A stretch of 64,000 nt of DNA from positions 1 to 64,000 of the forward strand of contig JAFGXR010000004.1 in the NCBI GenBank assembly GCA_016936555.1, read 5' to 3'. Below the pieces are notes generated by a model. It did no database searches. It worked only from the letters and a program-made list of their open reading frames with translations, and was not told the DNA's origin. Shown in pieces: positions 35,908-44,913 of the stretch (its first letter is position 1; each line of letters opens with the position of its first letter). Origin of the DNA: Spirochaetales bacterium (lineage in GTDB: Bacteria > Spirochaetota > Spirochaetia > DSM-2461). Made by a program: the position numbers and the translations under genes.

Positions 35908-36750
35908 ATGGCCGTATCACCAGCAGACGTAAAGAAACTGAGAGACAAAACCGGAGCCGGTATGCTCGACTGTAAAAACGCCCTTGTTGAAGCGAACGGA
36001 GACTTCGCCGAAGCGGAAAAAGTGCTCAAGAAAGCCGGTCTTGCCAAAGCGGACAAGAAAAGCGGCAGAGCGACTACGGAAGGTAACATTTTTACAAAAA
36101 TCACCGGTAACAAAGCTGTAATTCTCGAACTGACATGTGAAACCGATTTCGTTGCTTCCAACGACACATTCCAGGGAACTGGAGCGAAGCTCGTGGAAAC
36201 AGTAATCGAAAAAGGTCTTACAGAAGTAACCGATGAACTGAATGACATGGTTAAAGAAGCCATTGCCGTTCTCAACGAGAACATGTCCGTAAAGAGATTC
36301 TCTGTTATGGATATCGCGGATGACGAAGCTGTCGTGGATTACATTCACGCCGGCGGAAAAATCGGGGTTCTCATCAAAGTAAAATGTGACAGCGCCGCGA
36401 CAGCAGCGAAAGAAGAAGTCAGAACTTTCGCTTTCGATGCCGCTCTCCACGCCGCCGCGTACAATCCCACCTTCCTCAACAAAGATTCCGTAGATGCGAA
36501 ATACATCGCGGATCAGGAAGAAATCTTCACAGCCCAGACTCTGGCGCTCGGAAAACCCGAAAACGTTGCCGCAGGTATCGTTAAAGGTAAAATGTCCAAG
36601 CATATTGCCCAGATCTGTTTTGTTGACCAGAAGTTTGTAAAAGATGATAAGATTTCTGTCAAAGAAGCTGCAGACCAGGCTGGAAAAGCCGTTGGCGGAA
36701 CTGTTGCACTGACAGATTACATCTACTTCCAGGTTGGAGAAGAACTGTAG
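35908..36750 (+). CDS. tsf: Translation elongation factor Ts
   Basis: This 280-residue guanine-nucleotide exchange factor for EF-Tu has the N-terminal UBA-like region (VKKLRDKTGAGMLDCKNALVEANGDFAEA). Next come the core TDFVASNDTF region and both dimerisation subdomains. Length is normal. It directly follows rpsB. No pyrH lies between it and frr, the arrangement seen in other spirochaetes. Confidence 0.98.
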   Translation: MAVSPADVKKLRDKTGAGMLDCKNALVEANGDFAEAEKVLKKAGLAKADKKSGRATTEGNIFTKITGNKAVILELTCETDFVASNDTFQGTGAKLVETVIEKGLTEVTDELNDMVKEAIAVLNENMSVKRFSVMDIADDEAVVDYIHAGGKIGVLIKVKCDSAATAAKEEVRTFAFDAALHAAAYNPTFLNKDSVDAKYIADQEEIFTAQTLALGKPENVAAGIVKGKMSKHIAQICFVDQKFVKDDKISVKEAADQAGKAVGGTVALTDYIYFQVGEEL

Positions 36751-36788
36751 GAAGCTTCAGACTCTGAAGTTTCCCTTCGGACATAACC

Positions 36789-36819
36789 GGTCTTTAAGCC
36801 GAAAGCCGGCTTAAAGACC
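36789..36819 (+). terminator. Strong hairpin between tsf and frr, terminator or attenuator
   Basis: GGTCTTTAAGCC (36789-36800) and GGCTTAAAGACC (36808-36819) form a perfect 12-bp stem with a 7-base loop. A short run of five Ts comes only 11 bases later, so partial read-through into frr is likely. Confidence 0.55.
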
Positions 36820-36897
36820 GCCGGATAAGATTTTTAACAGAGTTATATCCCCCCTGGACTTCAGGGGCGGATATTCTGAATTTAAAGGGGAGAACAA

Positions 36898-37440
36898 ATG
36901 AATACTGTAAAATCAAACACTCAGGACAAAATGGAGAAAACCATTAAATCTCTGGGAGATGAGTTCAACACGATCAGAACGGGACGTGCCTCCGCATCTC
37001 TTTTTGATAGAGTTATGGTGGAGTATTACGGGAATCCCACTCCCCTCAATCAGGTGGCGAATATATCCATTCCCGAAGCCAGGCTTATAGTCGTGCAGCC
37101 TTTCGATAAAAACTCCCTGGGAGATATCGAAAAAGCTATACTCACGTCCGATCTCGGACTGAATCCTTCTAACGACGGTAAAGTGATCCGCATTTCCATT
37201 CCCCCTCTGACAGAGGAGAGAAGAAAGGATCTGGTAAAACAGGCTAAAGCTGTTGCGGAAAATTCCCGTGTCGCGATCAGAAACCTGCGCAGAGATGCCA
37301 ATGATGCCGTTAAAAAAGGCGATTTCCCAGAGGATGAGCAGAAAAAGGGCACAGAAGAAATCCAGAAGCTCACCGATGATTACATCAAAAAGATAAACGA
37401 TATCCTTGCCGTAAAGGAAAAGGAGATAATGGAGATTTAA
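36898..37440 (+). CDS. frr: Ribosome recycling factor
   Basis: This 180-residue protein splits post-termination ribosomes together with EF-G. Signatures are EFNTIRTGRASASLFDRVMVEYYG, RLIVVQPFDKNSLGDIEKAI, IPPLTEERRKDLVKQAK and the C-terminal helix ending in VKEKEIMEI. GGGGAG precedes the ATG by 7 bases. Its TAA stop overlaps the uppS ATG by one base (TAATG). Confidence 0.98.
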   Translation: MNTVKSNTQDKMEKTIKSLGDEFNTIRTGRASASLFDRVMVEYYGNPTPLNQVANISIPEARLIVVQPFDKNSLGDIEKAILTSDLGLNPSNDGKVIRISIPPLTEERRKDLVKQAKAVAENSRVAIRNLRRDANDAVKKGDFPEDEQKKGTEEIQKLTDDYIKKINDILAVKEKEIMEI

Positions 37441-38162
37441 TGTCTGGAAATATTGCAGCATTAATTGATCCGAATAAACTGCCGGACCATGTCGGCATTA
37501 TTATGGACGGAAACGGCCGCTGGGCAAAGAACCGCGGACTTATCCGTTCCAAAGGGCACCGTGAAGGACTCGAATCGGCGAAGCGCATTGTAAAAGCCGC
37601 ATCGGATCTGGGGTTGAAGTACATCTCGCTCTATGTCTTTTCCACGGAAAACTGGAAGAGAGCCGAAGATGAAATTTCCTTTCTCATGGTATTGATAAAG
37701 ACTTACCTGAAGAGCGAATTCCAATTCTACAAAGACAATAAAATTAAAGTCGTCCACAGCGGTGATCTTGAAGGATTACCGGCGGATATTCAGAAAGAGA
37801 TCGTCACGATAGTACATGATACTGAGAATTTTTCCGGTCTCACAATGAATCTGCTCATCAATTACGGAGGCAAGGATGAAATCCTGAGAGCCGTAAACCG
37901 GTGGCGGAGTTCGGGCGATGAGATGGCGCTGACAGAAGAGGTTCTATACCGATATCTCGATGCTCCCGAAGTTCCGCCTCTTGATCTTGTCGTAAGATCA
38001 GCGGGGGAAAGGCGCCTCAGCAATTTCCTTCTCTGGCAGAGCGCCTATACGGAATACTATTTTTCAGACAAACTCTGGCCGGACTGGTATCCTGACGATC
38101 TGTTCGATGCCATAATCGCCTATCAGAAAAGAGACCGACGATTCGGAGGAGTTAAAAAATGA
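37440..38162 (+). CDS. uppS: Undecaprenyl diphosphate synthase (cis-prenyltransferase)
   Basis: This 240-residue enzyme makes the C55 lipid carrier for cell-wall synthesis. HVGIIMDGNGRWAK contains the catalytic Asp23. YVFSTENWKR and RSAGERRLSNFLLWQSAYTEYYF match the other conserved regions. The start overlaps the frr stop and the stop overlaps cdsA by 4 bases (ATGA), so translation is coupled through the operon. Confidence 0.97.
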   Translation: MSGNIAALIDPNKLPDHVGIIMDGNGRWAKNRGLIRSKGHREGLESAKRIVKAASDLGLKYISLYVFSTENWKRAEDEISFLMVLIKTYLKSEFQFYKDNKIKVVHSGDLEGLPADIQKEIVTIVHDTENFSGLTMNLLINYGGKDEILRAVNRWRSSGDEMALTEEVLYRYLDAPEVPPLDLVVRSAGERRLSNFLLWQSAYTEYYFSDKLWPDWYPDDLFDAIIAYQKRDRRFGGVKK

Positions 38163-39007
38163 ATAATCTGACAAAACGGATTCTGCTGTTTGTCATTGCC
38201 ATACCGGGTCTTTCGGCTCTCATTCTCTTCGGAAATGTCTGGCACTACCTGCCGGTGAATTTACTGGTCATCATTCTCGGCGCCCTCGGCTCCTATGAAA
38301 TGGCCGGGATGTTCCATGCCATGGATATTCCAGTCAACAAAACATTTCTGACGGTCAGCGGTGCTCTGATTCCCGCTATCACCTGGATGCAGGTGATCGG
38401 GATGGTCAATTCGGGCAGCGTTCTTTTTTTCATAACCCTTCTGGTTATTCTGATTTTTGTTATCAGCCTGAAACCGGCGGACGAGAGTTTCGCGAAGAAC
38501 CTTCCAGTCATGTCCGCATCGATCATGACGCTTTTTTATCCCGGGGTTTTTCTCAGCTATATTACGAGAATTACCTCGCTGCCCGAAAGTCCGGTCATCC
38601 TTCTCATTTTTATGTGTATCGTTTATCTGAACGATTCCAATGCCTGGCTTTTCGGTATGCTCTGGGGTAAAAAATCCAGAGGATTCGTCGCCGTCAGCCC
38701 CAATAAGAGCCTGATCGGATTCTTCGGCGGGGTTCTTGCATCAGTTATTGTCGCCGTATCGAGCCGTTTCATATTTCCGGAAATCATCACCGGCTCCATA
38801 CCTCTTCTCATAGGATTGGGAATCGTGGCCGGTGTGACGGGAATCATCGGCGACCTGGTGGAATCTGCTATGAAACGTTCTTCCGGGGTAAAAGATTCGG
38901 GAAGTATTATTCCCGGGCGCGGAGGGATGCTGGATTCCATAGATTCACTGATTTTTGCCGCACCGGGGTTTTATTATGTAATACTTCTGGCCACCGCCGG
39001 TTTATAG
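38159..39007 (+). CDS. cdsA: Phosphatidate cytidylyltransferase
   Basis: This 282-residue polytopic membrane enzyme makes CDP-diacylglycerol for phospholipid synthesis. The C-terminal signature GDLVESAMKRSSGVKDSGSI, followed by PGRGGMLDSIDSL, is clear. The earlier NDSNAWLFGMLWGKKS and SPNKSLIGFFGG match the rest of the active site. About seven to eight helices are predicted. It overlaps uppS by 4 bases. Confidence 0.96.
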   Translation: MNNLTKRILLFVIAIPGLSALILFGNVWHYLPVNLLVIILGALGSYEMAGMFHAMDIPVNKTFLTVSGALIPAITWMQVIGMVNSGSVLFFITLLVILIFVISLKPADESFAKNLPVMSASIMTLFYPGVFLSYITRITSLPESPVILLIFMCIVYLNDSNAWLFGMLWGKKSRGFVAVSPNKSLIGFFGGVLASVIVAVSSRFIFPEIITGSIPLLIGLGIVAGVTGIIGDLVESAMKRSSGVKDSGSIIPGRGGMLDSIDSLIFAAPGFYYVILLATAGL

Positions 39008-39032
39008 AGCAGAAACCAATCAGGAGATTCAA

Positions 39033-40160
39033 TTGAAGAAGGTTATTGTCCTGGGAAGTACAGGTTCGATCGGAACTTCCGCTTTGGATATTATCCGCCA
39101 CAACAGAGAAGACTTCCAACTTGCGGCAATCAGCGCCAACAGCAGAGAGAAAGAACTGCTCGCCCAGGCAGAGGAATTCGATGTTCCGACTCTGGCTTTG
39201 ACCGGTGCTGCCGCTTCTGACAGCAGGATTTCATACTGCGGCTCTGAAGGGCTGATTAATCTGATAAGGGAAACAGAAGCCCATATCGTCGTAAACGGTA
39301 TCTCCGGAGCTGTGGGGCTGCCCCCCTCTGTAGCGGCTCTGGAAAGCGGCAAGGATCTGGCTCTGGCCAACAAGGAAACCATGGTTATGGCGGGACGGCT
39401 GATAAACGATCTGGCGGCAAGGAACAACAGAACCATTCTGCCCGTAGATTCGGAACACAGCGCCATTTTCCACCTTATGGAAGGGAGAGACCCGGGTCAG
39501 ATAGAAGAGTTTATCATAACCGCTTCGGGCGGACCTTTCCGCGGCTATAGAGCCGGGCAATTGAAAAAGGTAACGCCCCGGGAAGCTATGAAGCACCCGA
39601 CCTGGGATATGGGCTATAAAATCAGTATTGATTCGGCGACAATGGCCAATAAAGGTCTGGAAGTGATTGAATGCTGGAGGTTATTCGATATTCCCCTGGC
39701 AAAGATCAAAGTCCTTGTACATCCCCAGAGCCTTGTACATTCTCTCATCAGGACCAAAGACCTGGCCATGTACGCCCATATCAGCCATCCCGATATGCGT
39801 CTTCCCATACAGAACGCTCTCTACTACCCCGAAATACAACCGGTTCAAAGCAGCTTTCTTGATCTGGCAGGTAAAGAAATGACGTTCTTCGATCCCGACA
39901 GTGAGAATTTTCCCATGCTTCCCCTCGCTTACAGAGCCGCAGAAAGCGGAGGGTCTTATCCCATTGTCTATAACGCCGTCAATGAAGTGGCCGTTCAGGC
40001 TTTTGTCGATAAAAAAATCGGATTTACTCAGATTCCGGAAGTCACGGATTTAATGTTGAGCCGGGACTGGTCCGGTGAACCGCAAAGCTTTGAAGAAGTC
40101 ATGGCGGTTGACAGACTCTGCCGTCAAAAAGCCGATGAACTTATACTGAAAAGGAATTGA
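39033..40160 (+). CDS. dxr: 1-deoxy-D-xylulose 5-phosphate reductoisomerase
   Basis: This 375-residue enzyme performs the second step of the MEP isoprenoid pathway, supplying uppS. The NADPH-binding GSTGSIG is at 7-13, LANKETMVMAG near 111, and PVDSEHSAIFH holds the metal and substrate residues. The start is TTG at 39033 with AGGAG 6 bases upstream. No ATG fits the N-terminus as well. It lies in the uppS-cdsA-dxr-rseP operon. Confidence 0.97.
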   Translation: MKKVIVLGSTGSIGTSALDIIRHNREDFQLAAISANSREKELLAQAEEFDVPTLALTGAAASDSRISYCGSEGLINLIRETEAHIVVNGISGAVGLPPSVAALESGKDLALANKETMVMAGRLINDLAARNNRTILPVDSEHSAIFHLMEGRDPGQIEEFIITASGGPFRGYRAGQLKKVTPREAMKHPTWDMGYKISIDSATMANKGLEVIECWRLFDIPLAKIKVLVHPQSLVHSLIRTKDLAMYAHISHPDMRLPIQNALYYPEIQPVQSSFLDLAGKEMTFFDPDSENFPMLPLAYRAAESGGSYPIVYNAVNEVAVQAFVDKKIGFTQIPEVTDLMLSRDWSGEPQSFEEVMAVDRLCRQKADELILKRN

Positions 40161-40161
40161 A

Positions 40162-41517
40162 ATGTTTTTTACCATATTGCTCGGTCTTCTGGCTCTTTCA
40201 GTCGTAGTCCTCGTTCACGAACTGGGCCATTTTGCCGCCGCCCGATTAAGCGGAATCGAAGTAGAGGCTTTTTCCATCGGCTGGGGCAAAGCCATTTTTA
40301 AAAAAAAGATAGGAAATACCGAATACCGGATTGCTCCCCTCCCCCTTGGCGGTTACTGCAAAATGAAAGGGGAACACGCCCTGATCGAAGCGATTGAAGC
40401 GAAGGAAAAATCCATTCCAATGGAAGAAGGAGCATTTTATTCGGCCTCCCCCTTAAAAAGGATTGCCGTTGCCCTGGCCGGACCGGCGGCCAATTTCTTT
40501 TTCGCCGGACTGGTACTGACAGTCATCTTCTTTGTCGGTTATGAAGAACCGTCCTTCCAGAACAAAATCATTCTCGCGTCCTCATTTGACAATACCGGGA
40601 AAGTCTGGCCGGCCGATCTAGCGGGACTGCAAACCGGGGATAAGATAATCGCGATAAACGGTGTCGAAACAGAGAACTACAACCAAATTGCCGAAATCCT
40701 GGGAGTTTCCGCACGAAAAAGCCTTGAGCTTCTCGTTCTCAGAGAGGGGCGCCAGATCATACTGCATCTGACTCCGGAACTGAACAGGGACACAGGAGCG
40801 GGAATGGCCGGAATCTACCAGTGGATCGATCCGGTTATAGGCTCTGTCAAGGAAAACTCGAAAGCATCGGAAGCCGGTTTACAAGAGGGTGATATAATCA
40901 GAACCATCAATAATACAGCGATTCGCCATTCTCTTGATATTTCAATGATCATGGCTTCGGAACCGAAACTGCTGGAGATTGACTATGAGCGGGAGGGATC
41001 CTTAAGACACTGTTCCATCGAAACCGATTTCAGTCTTGAAGATTTCAGATTGGGCATAACCTACAGGTACGACATTTACAGAACACCTGATTATAATATA
41101 ATTCAGGCTTTCGGCCGCGGCTTCGGGGACGCTGTAGAGACCCTTGTTTTAAGCGCCAGGGGGCTTAAGCTCCTTTTCAGCGGACTGAATCTGAACAAAG
41201 CGGTTTCCGGACCGATCCGCATTACCTATTTTGCCGGAGAAGTCGCCGCAAACGGTTTCGCCCAGGGCCTGGGCAAAGGATTCCTGTCGTTTTTCCAGTT
41301 TGTCAGTTTTATATCCATAGCGCTCTTTTTTATGAATCTTCTTCCCATTCCGGCTCTGGACGGAGGGCAGATAGTTTTGTTTATATATGAAATAATAAAA
41401 AAGTCCCCTTTATCCCCCAATTCTGTATACAGATATCAGATGATCGGGACTTTTCTCATACTTCTTCTGGTGCTTCTCACGACAACCAGCGATATCTTAT
41501 TTTTGGCAGGGAAATAA
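40162..41517 (+). CDS. rseP: RseP/RasP-type site-2 intramembrane metalloprotease
   Basis: This 451-residue membrane protease has HELGH (19-23) in the first helix. Two PDZ-like regions follow (about 125-210 and 215-290), and the second active-site motif NLLPIPALDGGQ is near residue 400. Such enzymes cut membrane-anchored anti-sigma factors or signal-peptide remnants. No anti-sigma factor is in the window. It starts one base after dxr and ends directly against the beta-propeller gene. Confidence 0.95.
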   Translation: MFFTILLGLLALSVVVLVHELGHFAAARLSGIEVEAFSIGWGKAIFKKKIGNTEYRIAPLPLGGYCKMKGEHALIEAIEAKEKSIPMEEGAFYSASPLKRIAVALAGPAANFFFAGLVLTVIFFVGYEEPSFQNKIILASSFDNTGKVWPADLAGLQTGDKIIAINGVETENYNQIAEILGVSARKSLELLVLREGRQIILHLTPELNRDTGAGMAGIYQWIDPVIGSVKENSKASEAGLQEGDIIRTINNTAIRHSLDISMIMASEPKLLEIDYEREGSLRHCSIETDFSLEDFRLGITYRYDIYRTPDYNIIQAFGRGFGDAVETLVLSARGLKLLFSGLNLNKAVSGPIRITYFAGEVAANGFAQGLGKGFLSFFQFVSFISIALFFMNLLPIPALDGGQIVLFIYEIIKKSPLSPNSVYRYQMIGTFLILLLVLLTTTSDILFLAGK

Positions 41518-43542
41518 ATGAAAAAGATTCTGACAGCTCTTATATTCAGCCTACTCGCATTCAATGCCGCGGGAGCTACCAAATTCGTGATAAACAGAGG
41601 GCATTTCAGTCCTATCGTCGATATACGTTATGACGAAAAAAGGGATCTGATTTTCTCTGCGGAGCAGAGAGGTGCCGTTTCCGTGTGGAATGCCTCGGAA
41701 GAAACTCTGAGGAATCACTTTCAGATTACCAGCAATACGATCGATCAGCTTCTGATCAGTCCCGAGGATAATAATGTAGCCGTTCTCTCCCACGATGCGG
41801 AGAAGTATTATCTCTCCGTATGGAACTGGGCAACAGAAAAGCAAATATTTACCCGCAAGATTGACGAGCAGCCCCTCTTTCTCGAATACTCGGCGACGGG
41901 CCGTTATCTCTTCTACGGGAATGTGAATAACCCGTCCCTGACATTTCTCAATGCCCGAAACGGCGTGCAGCTGAATTATATGGAAATGCTTCCCTCGATT
42001 TATGATTTCGGCTATCTGGGAACGACAGAAAGCAATCTGATGACCTACAGCTCTTCGGGTTCAATCCGGTTCTATGACTTCAGAACATCGAGAGAAATCA
42101 AGGCTGTTTCGACCGTTGACGGACTGACGAATCTGAATGTGATTCAGACAGAAAAAAAAGCGCTGATGTCAGCTCTGAAAAGCAACAGGATTTACCTTAT
42201 CGAAAGACTCACCGGTACATCGGTCGATTCAAAGAGTTTTCAGGAACTCCGGAGTTTTTTTCAGAACCGGGAAAATGGCCTCGCTCTGACTCTCGAACGG
42301 GCCAACAGAAGCTTTATCCTCAAAAAGTGGTCAACCGACAATAACAATTATTCCGAACTGGAAAATCCCATCATCCTCACATCGGCCTTTAATATTACCT
42401 CCCTTGTCGAAACGGGAACTCTGACTCTGGTAGGAGATGATAAAGGCGCTTTATACAAAGCCGATTGGGAAGCGGGCCGGCTTATTCCATTTTCCGTAGA
42501 TATAACAGAAACCATATCCGATCTGTCCATAAGCGGAAACATTCTTACGCTGGCAGCTGAAAAGGGCCTCATTTCCATAGAAGCACCATTCTTCACAGGC
42601 AGCCTTTCCACTAATGTCTCTCCGGTTTTTGAAAAGAAAGAAAATCCTCTGGGAGAAGATACGGGATTTCTGGCCCTGGAGGATGGTTCAACCCTTCTCT
42701 GGAACAAGGGAAACGACAAACCGGCAATTTTAATTCAGAACATCGAAGATGAACCCCTTTTTGAATACAGCGATTTTTCCTCACCGATTCAGGACATTAC
42801 CTATCAGGATGGCAATATCATAACTCTGGAGCGGAACGGAACAATAAAAATTATCAACAGAGAGCAGGGAAATCAAATCTTCTCCTATTCGGCCATAGGG
42901 CTGCAGGATATCTCCATGGTGGACAACCGGACCCTCTTTGCCGGACGGGCTTCCACAGCGGGCAAGAGCCCTGCCATTACGATCGACATACGCACGAAAG
43001 AAACACTGACCGTCGAAGACAACCGCTTTCTGATTTTCGATTCCATCGCTGTTGAGAAAAATGATCAGTTTTTCTCTCTCGGTCTTCTCGAGGAGGATGG
43101 AAAAACCAAAACTGTCCTGAGAAGGCATAATTATAACAATCTCAACGAATCGGAAACCATTCTGATCTATACCGGCGAGGATATAAAAGCCCAGGTTCTG
43201 ATTGATCCCAGCGACAGCAGAACGATTTACGCGAAACTCGGAACTTCGGGAATCTACAAGATTACAGGACGGAATGTAACGAAATACGAGAATAACAAAC
43301 CGGTAAAAAAAATCTATCTGAGCGGTTCCATTCTTTACAGCCTCAATGAGGACAACTCCATCTCCATGTTCAGAGCCTCTTCGGGCCAGCAGCTCTACAG
43401 TATTCATATTTTCAAGGATGATTCGTGGGCGCTTATTCCGGCTTCAAGTGATATTTATTTCGGCTCTGAAGGAGTGGAAGATAAGATTATCAGTTACAGA
43501 TCAGGCCGCCGCATCGATCTGAAGCCCTTAAACGGCGGCTGA
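41518..43542 (+). CDS. Secreted WD40-like beta-propeller protein
   Basis: This 674-residue protein has a signal peptide (MKKILTALIFSLLAFNAAGA). Many repeats of about 40 residues follow, with WD40-like features (HFSPIVDIRYDEKRDLIFSAEQRGAVSVWNA; VSVWN, VWNWATE). Two propellers would fit the length. The ATG abuts the rseP stop codon, so it is co-translated with the protease. It may act as an envelope scaffold or a cofactor of RseP, but no enzymatic motif is seen. The gene converges on the efflux operon with a 9-base gap. Confidence 0.75.
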   Translation: MKKILTALIFSLLAFNAAGATKFVINRGHFSPIVDIRYDEKRDLIFSAEQRGAVSVWNASEETLRNHFQITSNTIDQLLISPEDNNVAVLSHDAEKYYLSVWNWATEKQIFTRKIDEQPLFLEYSATGRYLFYGNVNNPSLTFLNARNGVQLNYMEMLPSIYDFGYLGTTESNLMTYSSSGSIRFYDFRTSREIKAVSTVDGLTNLNVIQTEKKALMSALKSNRIYLIERLTGTSVDSKSFQELRSFFQNRENGLALTLERANRSFILKKWSTDNNNYSELENPIILTSAFNITSLVETGTLTLVGDDKGALYKADWEAGRLIPFSVDITETISDLSISGNILTLAAEKGLISIEAPFFTGSLSTNVSPVFEKKENPLGEDTGFLALEDGSTLLWNKGNDKPAILIQNIEDEPLFEYSDFSSPIQDITYQDGNIITLERNGTIKIINREQGNQIFSYSAIGLQDISMVDNRTLFAGRASTAGKSPAITIDIRTKETLTVEDNRFLIFDSIAVEKNDQFFSLGLLEEDGKTKTVLRRHNYNNLNESETILIYTGEDIKAQVLIDPSDSRTIYAKLGTSGIYKITGRNVTKYENNKPVKKIYLSGSILYSLNEDNSISMFRASSGQQLYSIHIFKDDSWALIPASSDIYFGSEGVEDKIISYRSGRRIDLKPLNGG

Positions 43543-43551
43543 TCTGTCTTT

Positions 43552-44913
43552 TTAAAACTCAGTTCTCTCGGGGAGATAAGCCCTTGTTTCTATTACATTC
43601 ACAGACATCCCCGGCTGAAGATAGCTCTGGCCCTGAAGAACCAGTTTGTCTCCTTCAGCCAGCGCTCCTCTAACCTGGATCAGAGCGCCGCGGGAGGCTC
43701 CTGTCTCTACGGGAACTTTCTCCGCCGCATTTTCCTTAATTCTGAAAATAAAACTGCCGGCTCCCGAAGAGATTATGCTTTCCTTGGGAACGATAAAATC
43801 GCTGTTAAGCCTGGTTAACTGGATCTGTGCTTCGATAAGCATTCCGGGGAGGAGTTTCTGATTGGTGTTCTCAAAGCTGGCAGTCACTTCATAAGTGCGG
43901 TTGCTATCGGCTTTCAAAGCTGTCGAAATGACCGTACCCTCAAGGGAATATTCAGGAGATGAAGCTTTCTTTCCATAGACTTTCAGACCGGTGCGGATCC
44001 TCGTTATGATATTCTCCGGCACGGGAACTGATACGAGAATCGATTCGATATCGATAATTTCCATGTAATCGGTATTATTCACCTGGTCCCCTTTCTGAAA
44101 GGAAAGAGAGGAGACGACACCTCTTCCGGGACTGATGGCCAATGTGGTTCTCAGATTCTCCTGAAGATTTTCCAGTTCCGATCTCTTGGAGAGCTGGATT
44201 TTCTCGTAGCTCAGATTCGCTTCCTCCCAGGATTTTCTGGCGTTTTCCACTTCCGCCTGGGCGATGAGATCCTTGGCGAACAAACTATTGGCCGTTTCCA
44301 GATTATCAAGGGCTTCATTCAGTTTAATCTCGGCCAGTTCAATATCTTTATCCCATTTTTCGCTGGTTCGTTCGATATTTTTAACGAGATCATTGTTATC
44401 GAGAGAAAAGAGCAGATCTCCCGTTTCCACGATATCACCTGCAGAGACATAAACGGAAGCGACTGTACCTGCAGAAAGAGGACGGACCCGGATCTCCCGG
44501 CCGGCGTTCAGTTCCCCAAGACCGTAATAATAAAGCTCCATGGGTGCTTTGGTCAGTTCCCCTACAATAACCGGGATAACGGACATAGCGCCGCCACCTC
44601 CACCGCTGCCCGGGGTTTTTACAACTTCTTCCGCCGGAGCCTCTTCTGCCGTTGCTGTTTGCGCCGCAGCCAGTCCATCGATATATTTATCCCAGGAATC
44701 CTGACGTTTCGCATCGTCGAAAGTATCCCATTTTTCCTGCGTGGCCTGGGATCCGGGGGGGGGAACCGACAAATCGACGACGATTTCCCCAGCCGTAGAG
44801 GCAGCTGCTGCAGGCGCGGAAGAACCGCTCTCTTTATCGGCAGGAGCCGCCGTGCAGCCCGCCAGAATAATTATCAGAAACCCGATTGTCCATCGGAAAA
44901 TATTTTTACTCAT
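43552..44913 (-). CDS. RND efflux membrane fusion lipoprotein (HlyD/AcrA family)
   Basis: This 453-residue protein has a lipoprotein signal (IILAGC) and an Ala/Ser-rich linker. The barrel-sandwich hybrid domain (IRVRPLSAGTVASVYVSAGDIVETGDLLFSLD) comes next, then a coiled-coil hairpin (about 180-260) and the beta-barrel region (MLIEAQIQ). It bridges the RND pump to TolC. The frame is open six codons earlier, but GAGGAGG 6-7 bases upstream supports the ATG at 44913. It overlaps the RND stop by 8 bases and is last in the operon. Confidence 0.92.
   Translation of the reverse strand: MSKNIFRWTIGFLIIILAGCTAAPADKESGSSAPAAAASTAGEIVVDLSVPPPGSQATQEKWDTFDDAKRQDSWDKYIDGLAAAQTATAEEAPAEEVVKTPGSGGGGGAMSVIPVIVGELTKAPMELYYYGLGELNAGREIRVRPLSAGTVASVYVSAGDIVETGDLLFSLDNNDLVKNIERTSEKWDKDIELAEIKLNEALDNLETANSLFAKDLIAQAEVENARKSWEEANLSYEKIQLSKRSELENLQENLRTTLAISPGRGVVSSLSFQKGDQVNNTDYMEIIDIESILVSVPVPENIITRIRTGLKVYGKKASSPEYSLEGTVISTALKADSNRTYEVTASFENTNQKLLPGMLIEAQIQLTRLNSDFIVPKESIISSGAGSFIFRIKENAAEKVPVETGASRGALIQVRGALAEGDKLVLQGQSYLQPGMSVNVIETRAYLPERTEF

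Noticed and set aside
36751-36897. Missing pyrH between tsf and frr as a local deletion
   Set aside because: Absence of pyrH at this place is shared with other spirochaetes, so it is an ordinary lineage feature.
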